NCBI GenBank assembly: GCA_903870185.1
Contig: CAIQCE010000131.1
Coordinates: 1 to 8,901, forward strand
DNA length: 8,901 nucleotides
Source: an uncultured Gammaproteobacteria bacterium
GTDB lineage: Bacteria; Pseudomonadota; Gammaproteobacteria; Coxiellales; Coxiellaceae
Direction of reading: 5' to 3'
Below the pieces are notes generated by a model. That model did not search any database. It was not told the DNA's origin and worked only from the letters and a program-made list of their open reading frames with translations. The number at the start of each line of letters is the position of its first letter. The stretch's first letter is position 1. The translations under genes and the position numbers were made by a program. This document shows positions 1 through 6,422 of this stretch, piece after piece.

Positions 1-1285
1 GATCCTCAACTGTTTCACTAAGCTGACTTTTTTCTAATCGCTTAGCCGTCAGTTTTCCAATCTTTTCATCTTGCATAGCCTGAAAAGGCTTAACCACTCG
101 TTGTTTAGCCTCAAGGTCTTGAGTCAATAGAAACAATTGTTGTTGCAGTTTAATATTTTCTATTTGTGTTTGTTTTTGCACTATAGGCGCTTGCTCTGCC
201 TTATTTTCTTCTATCAGATGTGGGTAGAGTGTGTATACACATCTTTTTTGAAGCAATTCTATTTCACCTTCAAGCCCAGCAATCGTCGATTTAAAGCCAT
301 CTCTTATTTCCTGTGTAATTCCAGGATGTGCTACATTAAACTCCTCCAATGCTGCTTTTGCGCTTTCAACAGCTGCCAAAGGCTCTTTTAATTGAGCATC
401 TATATCTCTAATCTCATCGAGAAGAGCTAAAATATCTTTTTCTAAAGCTGCTTCTTTTAATCGATCAGTACGCGACTTGGCCTGAGCTTCTTTTTCAGCG
501 AGTAATACGCGCAGCATCCCTTTCTTCTCAGTTAATTGAAGATCGAGTTGTTTGCACTGCTTATCTATCTCAGCAAGATGAGCATCAAATCTTTCAGACA
601 ATTCCATTGGCGCCGAATGATCATCCAATAAAAGCAAACCGCGTTTTTTTTCATTTTCATAAAAACTTCTATCACTCTTTAATTTTGCAACTTTTTCGTT
701 AAGAGAGGCGATTTCGATTTTAAATCTTTCAATAGCGATAAAAAGTTCAGCTGGTTTCATTGATGCAGAAACTTCAGCAGCCCATTCTGTATGCAGGCGA
801 GCCATCTCAACTCTCAACTCAGCTTCCTGAAATTCGTCAGCGTGTCTTATAAGCGTATCAATAGCAGTAGCAAGCACAGCGGCTTTCGTTGATGCAGAAA
901 CTTCGGCAAGCACTTCTGCATTCAGACGAGTCAACTCAACTCTCAGCTCAGCTTCCTCTGCTTCTGAGGCGCGCAATACTTTTTCAGCCTCAGCGAAATT
1001 GGCATGTGCCGTTTCTAAAGCAGTAACAGTGTGAGCCATGTCAGCAGGAAACTCAGAACCCAACGCCTCTAATAAAGCAGCGAGCGTCTGACCATCACCA
1101 ATATGGAGATTGGATTTCAGAAACTTTAGCTCTTCCTTTACTTTTGAAGCCTCGAGTTTCATAACGTTAACAGGGAAATCAACGAATACATCTGATGCTC
1201 TAGCAAGCGCCTGATCCCCAGCAATATGTAAACCGGACTCTAGAGTCTCTAGCTTTTCATCTTCTTTTGAAACCCAAGGTCTCAT
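1..1285 (-). CDS. Large coiled-coil protein with internal repeats, N-terminal part only (cut by left edge)
   Basis: I translated this frame by hand. It is open without a stop from the ATG at 1285 to the left edge, giving 428 residues with the C-terminus missing. The start is supported by a GAGAGA Shine-Dalgarno (1296-1291) five bases upstream. The protein is rich in Glu, Ala, Lys and Leu with heptad-like spacing from about residue 95 onward, so it is probably a long coiled coil. There is no signal peptide or membrane segment. Two related ~41-residue units occur near the N-terminus (LESGLHI at 15-21, LKSNLHI at 56-62). A clearer 43-residue duplication follows (110-146 and 153-189, sharing EAELRVE and AEVSAS). 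It is divergent from uvrD and has a PmrA-like site upstream. I recognise no family. A Dot/Icm effector is a plausible inference; an SMC-like or structural coiled-coil protein is the alternative, but no ATPase motif is seen in this part. Confidence 0.85.
   Translation of the reverse strand, partial: MRPWVSKEDEKLETLESGLHIAGDQALARASDVFVDFPVNVMKLEASKVKEELKFLKSNLHIGDGQTLAALLEALGSEFPADMAHTVTALETAHANFAEAEKVLRASEAEEAELRVELTRLNAEVLAEVSASTKAAVLATAIDTLIRHADEFQEAELRVEMARLHTEWAAEVSASMKPAELFIAIERFKIEIASLNEKVAKLKSDRSFYENEKKRGLLLLDDHSAPMELSERFDAHLAEIDKQCKQLDLQLTEKKGMLRVLLAEKEAQAKSRTDRLKEAALEKDILALLDEIRDIDAQLKEPLAAVESAKAALEEFNVAHPGITQEIRDGFKSTIAGLEGEIELLQKRCVYTLYPHLIEENKAEQAPIVQKQTQIENIKLQQQLFLLTQDLEAKQRVVKPFQAMQDEKIGKLTAKRLEKSQLSETVED
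719..958 (-). repeat. Tandem 129-base direct duplication inside the coiled-coil gene
   Basis: Two copies (958-848 and 829-719) lie exactly 129 bases, or 43 codons, apart in the same frame. Over the best 79 bases I count about 14 mismatches, including an identical run GAAGTTTCTGCATCAA in both. The encoded segments share EAELRVE, then a variable stretch, then AEVSAS. Most differences fall in a few codons in the middle, so this is an aged in-frame duplication rather than a recent one. Confidence 0.85.
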
Positions 1286-1320
1286 AACAATCTCTCGTAT
1301 TTTTGGCTAGTCATATTAGC

Positions 1321-1353
1321 ACTCTAAAGCAATAATCTTAAATTAATATTAAG
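1321..1353 (-). promoter_or_regulatory. PmrA-like box and -10 hexamer upstream of the coiled-coil gene
   Basis: Read on the minus strand, 1353-1338 is CTTAATATTAATTTAA. It matches the YTTAA-N2-TT-N2-YTTAA consensus I recall for PmrA sites in Legionella and Coxiella at every defined position. The half-sites repeat with an 11-base period, as expected for an OmpR/PhoB-type regulator. Eleven bases after the box lies TAGAGT (1326-1321), a 4/6 match to the -10 consensus. That is the spacing typical of PhoB-type class II activation, where the box replaces the -35. Transcription would start near 1314, leaving a leader of about 28 bases. The sequence match is direct; binding by PmrA is inferred. In AT-rich DNA a chance match is possible. 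Confidence 0.5.
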
Positions 1354-1410
1354 GGCATCTCTATAAATTAGTTATTTTGGAGTATTTTGGTGCCATGGCC
1401 CGCTAGCAAC

Positions 1411-1435
1411 AACTAAGGTGCCTGGCACCTTAGTT
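1411..1435. repeat. Perfect 25-base palindrome (12-base arms)
   Basis: AACTAAGGTGCC, a single T, then GGCACCTTAGTT form a perfect inverted repeat. No T-run follows on either strand and the flanking genes point away from it, so it is a poor intrinsic terminator. A core of the AAGGTGCC/GGCACCTT type is, from memory, seen as a dispersed intergenic palindrome (REP-like) in several bacteria. That identification is inference. Confidence 0.7.
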
Positions 1436-1601
1436 CAGGACTTCATGGCGCGACCTCACTGAAAAAACTTCCTCTTTATCAAACTTTTCATCCTTAAATT
1501 GACCCTTATTATTGGCCTTATCACCCGGCAGTCTCTGGCGAAGAAAGCCATTGGCCTAGGCTCCAGCTCTCGTGAATCTACCCCTTGGATAATTGCCCAC
1601 A

Positions 1602-1624
1602 AAGTGAATTAGGGTAATTCACTT
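1602..1624. repeat. Inverted repeat, 10-base arms with a GGG loop
   Basis: AAGTGAATTA and TAATTCACTT are perfect inverted copies separated by GGG. It could be an operator for a dimeric regulator or a small cruciform. No known operator consensus fits, and no T-run follows on either strand. It lies about 285 bases before uvrD, too far for simple promoter control of that gene. Confidence 0.6.
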
Positions 1625-1909
1625 CTATTTGTGCTTTCAAGAGCTCTAAAAAATGCATTTTATGCTTATTTCTATGAGGATGGAATAATGGAGCATATCA
1701 ATGTTCTGATTCTTTTTGAAGGGAGGCTTGCTTAGCCAAAATATTTTCTATGAATCTGATTTTAAAATAATTTTTTCTTTCATCAGACTGAAAATCACTC
1801 TCCGCTGACTCAGGAACAAAGCCAATCGCTGCCGCTGACGGAATAAGTGGTACGGGTGATCTGATTGAGCAGGGTGGCTATTTGAAAGGATTCGGGTAAA
1901 ATCGCCTCC

Positions 1910-4129
1910 ATGAATTCATCCCACCTATTAGTAGACCTTAACGAGCCTCAACGAGCAGCCGTATCTGCCCCAGCCTGCAACTGTTTAGTCTTGGCCGGCG
2001 CTGGTAGCGGAAAGACCCGAGTCTTGGTCCACCGGATCGCCTGGCTGATGGAAAATCTTTCAGTGTCTCCTTTTAGCATCATGGCTGTTACCTTTACCAA
2101 CAAAGCGGCACATGAGATGCGAGGTCGAATCGAATCCTTACGGGGAATTCCCACTGCCGGCATGTGGGTCGGTACCTTTCATGGATTAGCACATCGGTTT
2201 TTAAGAACCCATTGGCAAGAAGCTGGCTTACCTCAAGGCTTTCAAATTTTAGATTCTGACGATCAATTGCGACTTCTGAAGAGAATCCATAAGAACCTCA
2301 ATCTGGATGAGACTCATTGGCCTCCCAAGCAATCCCAATGGTTCATTAATAAGAGTAAAGAAGAAGGTTTAAGGCCTCAACATTTAAATCCACATGAAAG
2401 CTACTTTAATGAAACTATGTGCAAAGTTTATACAGCCTATGAGGAGCTTTGCAAGCGCAGCGGGTTAGTAGATTTTTGTGAATTACTATTACGCTCTTTG
2501 GAGATTTTAAAGGAAAATAGCGAACTATGTCAGCATTATCAAAACCGTTTGCGACATATTCTTGTCGATGAGTTTCAAGATACTAACAGCATTCAATATG
2601 CCTGGCTGAAACTTTTAGCAGGCTCAGAGGGCCATATGATGGCCGTCGGGGACGATGACCAATCCATTTATAGTTGGCGCGGCGCTAAGATTGAAAATAT
2701 CCATCGATTCAGCCAAGACTTCGCACCTATACAAACTATCAGGCTGGAACAAAACTACCGATCCACTGCCACTATACTTTCTGCTGCCAACGCGGTGATT
2801 GAGCGCAACTCTAATCGGCTGGGGAAAAAACTTTGGACCGAAGATTCTAAAGGCGAGCTCATCACCCTTTACTCAGCATTTAATGAGAGAGATGAAGGCT
2901 ATTATATTGTTTCCCGTATTCAAGAACTGATACAAAAAGGCTTTTCTCGAAATGAAATTGCTATTCTTTATCGTTCCAATGCCCAATCCCGCGTACTGGA
3001 AGAATGTTTACTGAGCGCCAAAATTCCTTATAGAATTTATGGTGGACAAAAATTCTTCGACCGCGCTGAAATCAAAGATGCCCTCGCCTATCTTCGATTA
3101 ATTGCGAACCGAGATGATGACGCTGCTTTTGAACGAATTGTTAACGTGCCAACTCGTGGAATCGGAGACACTACTCTAGTCGCCTTAAGAGAAATGGCTC
3201 GAGCCGAACAATTATCACTCTGGGCTGCTTCTCGAGCTTTAATCTCCAGTCAAACTTTAACCGCTAGAGCGAGCAATGCCTTACAAACTTTTTTAGAATT
3301 AATTGAAAATACTGATGAAAAATCTCAAACGATGAGTCTTTCTGAACAAACTGAAACCTCACTTAAATTAAGCGGACTCATTGAACTCTATCAAAAAGAT
3401 AAATCGGAAAAAGGACAATCCCGAGTTGAAAACTTGGAAGAACTTGTCACCGCTACTCAAGAATTCACACCAGATCAAGCCGATATTGAAACTAACTTCA
3501 CACCCCTTGCTGCCTTTCTTGCACACGTCGCCTTAGAGACCGGAGAAAATCAAGCAGAGGCTCATGTTGAAAGTATTAATCTCATGACCCTGCATGCCGC
3601 AAAAGGTTTAGAATTCTCCGCTGTATTTTTATGTGGAATGGAAGAAGGATTATTTCCCCATAAAATGTCGAGTGAAGAACCTAACGGGCTCGAAGAAGAA
3701 CGTCGATTGTGTTATGTCGGCATGACTCGCGCGATGAAAAAACTGTATCTTACTCATGCTGAAATACGTTATTTGCATGGTAGAGAACAAATTAACAATC
3801 CTTCTCGATTTATTAATGAAATCCCACAAGAGTTACTCGACAAAGTAAGGACCATGACTAAACCCGTACACCGCCCTTATCCCAATTCTTATAAATCAAC
3901 ATCAAACACTAATTACAACAAACCTGCTCAACCTTCCCATATCAATAAAGGTGAAGAAGCAGGATCCACAGGACTTTCAGTGGGGCAAATGGTGAAACAT
4001 GCTAAATTTGGATCAGGTGTGATTATTAATTTTGAAGGCCAAAGTGAACACGCACGTATTCAAGTTAAATTTTCAGAAGCAGGAACCAAGTGGCTTGTTG
4101 CTAGCTATGCTAAATTAGAACCGGCTTAG
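1910..4129 (+). CDS. uvrD: DNA helicase II (UvrD), SF1A ATP-dependent 3'-5' helicase
   Basis: UvrD unwinds DNA 3' to 5' using ATP. It removes the incised oligonucleotide in nucleotide excision repair, unwinds in methyl-directed mismatch repair, and strips RecA filaments. All SF1A motifs are visible: Q-motif Gln14, Walker A GAGSGKT (30-36), Ia TFTNKAAHEMR (61-71), Walker B DEFQD (220-224), III GDDDQSIYSWRG (247-258), IV EQNYRST (280-286), V MTLHAAKGLEF (559-569) and VI EERRLCYVGMTRA (596-608). The C-terminal 50 residues (690-739) match the Tudor-like domain of E. coli UvrD (VKHAKFG...KWLVASYAKLE), which distinguishes it from Rep. At 739 residues it is close to the 720 of E. coli UvrD. The start is set by the usual UvrD N-terminus; an in-frame stop lies eight codons upstream. 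No clear Shine-Dalgarno precedes the ATG. It appears monocistronic. Confidence 0.97.
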   Translation: MNSSHLLVDLNEPQRAAVSAPACNCLVLAGAGSGKTRVLVHRIAWLMENLSVSPFSIMAVTFTNKAAHEMRGRIESLRGIPTAGMWVGTFHGLAHRFLRTHWQEAGLPQGFQILDSDDQLRLLKRIHKNLNLDETHWPPKQSQWFINKSKEEGLRPQHLNPHESYFNETMCKVYTAYEELCKRSGLVDFCELLLRSLEILKENSELCQHYQNRLRHILVDEFQDTNSIQYAWLKLLAGSEGHMMAVGDDDQSIYSWRGAKIENIHRFSQDFAPIQTIRLEQNYRSTATILSAANAVIERNSNRLGKKLWTEDSKGELITLYSAFNERDEGYYIVSRIQELIQKGFSRNEIAILYRSNAQSRVLEECLLSAKIPYRIYGGQKFFDRAEIKDALAYLRLIANRDDDAAFERIVNVPTRGIGDTTLVALREMARAEQLSLWAASRALISSQTLTARASNALQTFLELIENTDEKSQTMSLSEQTETSLKLSGLIELYQKDKSEKGQSRVENLEELVTATQEFTPDQADIETNFTPLAAFLAHVALETGENQAEAHVESINLMTLHAAKGLEFSAVFLCGMEEGLFPHKMSSEEPNGLEEERRLCYVGMTRAMKKLYLTHAEIRYLHGREQINNPSRFINEIPQELLDKVRTMTKPVHRPYPNSYKSTSNTNYNKPAQPSHINKGEEAGSTGLSVGQMVKHAKFGSGVIINFEGQSEHARIQVKFSEAGTKWLVASYAKLEPA

Positions 4130-4162
4130 AATATGGCACCCTCTCAAGCGAACATATAAATA

Positions 4163-4311
4163 TGTAGGTTAGTGCCAAGCGTCAGCGCGGCCTAACACAA
4201 CATATTCTTTTCAATAAGCTGATAAAAGAACAGGTTTTTTGGGCTCGCCCTGCACAAAATTTATCTGGTATTTTTGCCAAATGCCTATGCAGGGCTTAGC
4301 ACCAACCTACA
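4163..4311. repeat. 149-base element with inverted terminal sequences (copy 1)
   Basis: The left end TGTAGGTTAGTGCCAAGC (4163-4180) and the right end GCTTAGCACCAACCTACA (4294-4311) are inverted copies with two mismatches in 18. Inside are a second inverted pair, GCCCTGCA (4247-4254) and TGCAGGGC (4288-4295), and a left-end hairpin closed by GTTAG/CTAAC (4168-4196). It sits between the convergent uvrD and TPR-ankyrin genes. A related element is found at 6321-6416. It has no coding capacity, so it is probably a MITE-like or REP-like repeat. It could also serve as a folded transcript end for one of the genes, though it lacks a proper T-tail. Confidence 0.7.
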
Positions 4312-4454
4312 TTTTATATAGCACTGTGATTATTCATGGCCCTATAACTTATCCTGTTCACTCGAGAGCAGTGACTAATCAATTTTAGGGATATCGCGAC
4401 CATGAATGTGTGCAGCTTGCTATGAAATCATTCTGAATCTGCCAACACTCAATA
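4312..4454. other. Rest of the convergent gap after copy 1
   Basis: No gene is seen. An inverted pair ATTCATGG (4332-4339) and CCATGAAT (4400-4407) brackets a smaller one, TCACT/AGTGA around 4358-4374. Neither is followed by a T-run, so a terminator for the ankyrin gene cannot be assigned. Confidence 0.4.
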
Positions 4455-5561
4455 TTAAATCGAAAGACTGTGGTTCACACATACGGAAGGAAACAACGCT
4501 TTTATGGCCTCAAATGTTGAACTATCCGCATAATCTTCTGCAGTTTGTCCACTTGCATCTGAAATATCGCTTCTCGCTCCTCCATTAATCAAAACTTTGG
4601 CTGCTTCAACATGCCCTTTGATCACGGCCCAATGTAATGCTGTTCTTCGGCTTTTAAGATCATTATCTTGAGCATCTCCATCACAAACCATGGAAACTAA
4701 TACTTTAACATCGGCAGCATTACCCGCCTTTGCAGCTCGACGCAAAACTCTTTCGGCAGAAGGCATCGTTTGATCTTTAGGATCTCGGTATTTTTTAAAC
4801 ATTTCTTTTAACCGACTCACTGGCTTTCTTTTAGTTTTCAAACATTGTTTTATCAATTTTTGCTTTTCAATAGCTTCTTCCAAAGCTTTAGCCGCCCTTT
4901 TATGATAATCACCTAAAACCTCACTAGTAGGATCCTCATTACCTACAAGTTTCACCCACAATTCATGTGCCATACGAAAAAATTTGGTCGCCTTTTGAAG
5001 AGAGGCTTTATCATATAAATTATAGTATGCCTGTCCTAGGCTATTCAGCTCAAAGGCAATCTCGATATGTTCCTCACCATAAACCTTTTTTTTAATTTCT
5101 AAGGATTTTGTATAATACTCAATTGCAGTTCGAAGATTTCTTCCCCCGTCTTTTTCATAACACAAATAACCTGAGCTATGAAAATCCTCAGCCCTCTTTA
5201 AGTCTATTTCTTCAATTAGCTCCTCTAAAACTTCTGTGAAATTCACAGGTTTTGACCTGAAATCTTCTTTTTTCTCCCTCACTGCATCGACAACTTGAGC
5301 CATAATTTCTTTACTATATATGGACGGAAGATTTTGTAATGCGGGAGGAGTGGGATCAGACAACACTACAGAATTCATTGCCCAAACTTCACGGTAATCA
5401 GTAAAACCCCAAGAAGCAATTTGAGGGAAGTCTGGATATTCTAAATCACTTACAGAAGACTCATTTCTTTTTAATCCTAAGCTTTCTGTTTTTCCAAATT
5501 CAGCAGCTCCTGCTAAAAATTGACTAGCTGCAATAAAAACAGTCGATATAATTCTACGCAC
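4455..5561 (-). CDS. Exported TPR and ankyrin-repeat protein
   Basis: This 368-residue protein starts at a GTG with AGGAG seven bases upstream. Residues 1-20 look like a signal peptide: RR, then a hydrophobic stretch, then LAGAA as a likely cleavage region. Residues about 124-215 resemble kinesin-light-chain-type TPRs (AIEYYTKSLEIKKKVYGEEH, then LNSLGQAYYNL and a third helix pair). A Lys-rich linker at about 232-262 follows. Three ankyrin-like units end the protein: 270-300, the canonical 306-335 (TALHWAVIKGHVEAAKVLINGGA), and a degenerate 338-357. TPRs and ankyrins bind proteins, so a binding role in the periplasm or outside the cell is inferred. The partner is unknown and there are no catalytic residues to point to. 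It converges on uvrD and is divergent from the 5700 gene. If the N-terminus were instead a membrane anchor, the body would still face the periplasm. Confidence 0.85.
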   Translation of the reverse strand: MRRIISTVFIAASQFLAGAAEFGKTESLGLKRNESSVSDLEYPDFPQIASWGFTDYREVWAMNSVVLSDPTPPALQNLPSIYSKEIMAQVVDAVREKKEDFRSKPVNFTEVLEELIEEIDLKRAEDFHSSGYLCYEKDGGRNLRTAIEYYTKSLEIKKKVYGEEHIEIAFELNSLGQAYYNLYDKASLQKATKFFRMAHELWVKLVGNEDPTSEVLGDYHKRAAKALEEAIEKQKLIKQCLKTKRKPVSRLKEMFKKYRDPKDQTMPSAERVLRRAAKAGNAADVKVLVSMVCDGDAQDNDLKSRRTALHWAVIKGHVEAAKVLINGGARSDISDASGQTAEDYADSSTFEAIKALFPSVCVNHSLSI

Positions 5562-5568
5562 GGAAGGT

Positions 5569-5573
5569 CTCCT
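5569..5573 (-). promoter_or_regulatory. Ribosome binding site that supports the GTG start
   Basis: AGGAG on the minus strand lies seven bases before the GTG at 5561. There is no better ATG nearby that would keep the hydrophobic signal-peptide stretch intact, so GTG is taken as the start. Confidence 0.75.
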
Positions 5574-5612
5574 ACTAACTTAAATTTCTTAAACTAACAA
5601 TCGTTTGGTTTT

Positions 5613-5645
5613 CTTAATACTGCTTTAATAAAGCTCGCATAAGAT
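5613..5645 (+). promoter_or_regulatory. Candidate PmrA-like box and -10 upstream of the 197-residue gene
   Basis: CTTAATACTGCTTTAA (5613-5628) has two YTTAA half-sites with an 11-base period. It matches the consensus except that the central TT reads CT. Eleven bases later is TAAGAT (5640-5645), a 4/6 match to -10. This is the same geometry as the site upstream of the coiled-coil gene. Transcription would start near 5652, about 48 bases before the ATG at 5700. The regulator is inferred, and the mismatch makes this weaker than the first site. Confidence 0.35.
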
Positions 5646-5699
5646 AGTCATGCTGACGTAAAATGTCTATATTATAAACAACAGAAATTTGGAGCATCC

Positions 5700-6293
5700 A
5701 TGAGACAAACACCACAAAATAAATTAAAAAACATTATTGAGCTGATGCAACTTAATTTAGTTCAATATCTCGCTAAAGCTGGATTCACTGGAGCCGTTAC
5801 TGAGGAGCAAGTGGCACATATCGAGAAGTCATATATTTTTATTTTTCCCCGAATTCCCTATCCTCGCGAACTCCAAAAAGAGGGCGAACCCAATAAATTT
5901 ATAGTACCTGAGATTAGTGGCGGTAGAAATTTTAGTTTGACGGCTAAAAGAATTGCTAATGTCTTACTTGTGAACCATACATTACAAACTAAATTAGCTG
6001 AAGCAATCCCAACACTAACTGAAGCTGGCTTAATTGAAAAGTTAGCAGAAATCAAAGCGGTCTTAGATGCTGGACTTCAAAGCAATAATCAACTTTCAAC
6101 AACTCATGGAAAACCTCATCGTACTTTTAAAGATAACCGTGCACTGGGTTGGAGCATCTTTTCAAGCTGGAAAGGCAAAACTTTTTTTCAATCACGAGCC
6201 CGCTCAGCTTTTGAAAAATGCTTAGATCAATTAGATAAATTTCAAACGGCTGATAGAGATATTCCTAGCGCTTCACCCACACTTGCTCGATAA
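5700..6293 (+). CDS. Hypothetical protein, 197 residues
   Basis: I do not recognise this protein. It starts at an ATG with GGAG five bases upstream. It is probably soluble: there is no signal peptide, and no membrane helix is seen. Predicted helices are plausible at 7-27 and across 78-126 (FSLTAKRIANVLLVNHTLQ, then LIEKLAEIKAVLDAGL). A basic, aromatic segment at 137-170 includes WSIFSSWKGK. The C-terminus (SASPTLAR) has Leu at -3, small or polar residues around it and Asp at -11 and -13. This loosely resembles described Dot/Icm C-terminal signals. That resemblance is weak and common by chance. It is divergent from the TPR-ankyrin gene, with 138 bases between starts, and convergent with dsbB. 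Effector status is a guess supported only by the upstream PmrA-like site and the tail. Confidence 0.75.
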   Translation: MRQTPQNKLKNIIELMQLNLVQYLAKAGFTGAVTEEQVAHIEKSYIFIFPRIPYPRELQKEGEPNKFIVPEISGGRNFSLTAKRIANVLLVNHTLQTKLAEAIPTLTEAGLIEKLAEIKAVLDAGLQSNNQLSTTHGKPHRTFKDNRALGWSIFSSWKGKTFFQSRARSAFEKCLDQLDKFQTADRDIPSASPTLAR

Positions 6294-6320
6294 AGCAACA
6301 TACAGCGGGACTATCTAACG

Positions 6321-6416
6321 TGTAGGGTGGGCAAAGCATAGCGCGCCCACCAAACCCCATTCATTTATAATCTTTGCTGGACCGCGCATGCATAGCATGC
6401 TTGGCACCAACCTACA
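6321..6416. repeat. 96-base element with inverted terminal sequences (copy 2)
   Basis: The right end GCTTGGCACCAACCTACA (6399-6416) matches the right end of copy 1 at 17 of 18 positions. The left end TGTAGGGTGGGCAAAGC (6321-6337) is an imperfect inverted copy of it. Internally, GGTGGGC (6326-6332) pairs with GCCCACC (6345-6351), and GCATG (6386-6390) with CATGC (6396-6400). The interior differs from copy 1 in length and sequence. The element fills the convergent gap between the 197-residue gene and dsbB, ending six bases before the dsbB stop codon. Confidence 0.7.
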
Positions 6417-6422
6417 TTTCGC

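Larger units (their letters stand above)
1286..1909. other. Divergent intergenic region, 624 bases, no intact gene
   Basis: This gap separates the coiled-coil gene from uvrD. Besides the promoter-like site near 1340 and two inverted repeats (separate entries), it has no ORF with a convincing start. A minus-strand frame at 1877-1698 is open for about 60 codons, with protein-like composition (for example GFVPESAESDFQSDERK) but no usable start. It could be the tail of a lost gene. Between about 1436 and 1618 several frames give short protein-like stretches on either strand, none long enough to identify. I see no convincing sigma-70 promoter or LexA site for uvrD; TAAAAT at 1896-1901 lacks a partner -35. 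Confidence 0.5.

Noticed and set aside
180..260. Apparent frameshift in the coiled-coil gene near an A6 run (minus strand)
   Set aside because: A first reading gave a stop at about 206. Re-reading the bases showed I had dropped two; the frame is open through this site to the left edge.
137..391. Plus-strand 84-codon ORF
   Set aside because: It is antisense to the coiled-coil gene and has Cys/Phe-rich composition typical of a shadow frame.
1282..1314. Ten-codon upstream ORF whose TGA overlaps the coiled-coil ATG (ATGA)
   Set aside because: Its ATG falls about where transcription would start from the proposed -10, so it may not be in the message; the overlap can arise by chance.
1436..1618. 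Possible transposase remnants (IS30-like NGFLRQRLPG in one minus frame, IIQG...AFFARD in another, GLGSSSRESTPW on the plus strand)
   Set aside because: Three conflicting frames can each be made to resemble a different transposase. None is long enough or consistent, so no family call is made.
4231..4254. Intrinsic terminator after uvrD at GGGCTCGCCC
   Set aside because: The T-run precedes the hairpin on the plus strand and reads as A on the minus strand, so neither direction has the stem followed by U-run arrangement.
5579..5592. CTTAA-N4-CTTAA direct repeat next to the ankyrin gene start
   Set aside because: The half-site period is 9 bases, not the 11 expected for PmrA, and it lies too close to the ribosome binding site to act as an activator site.
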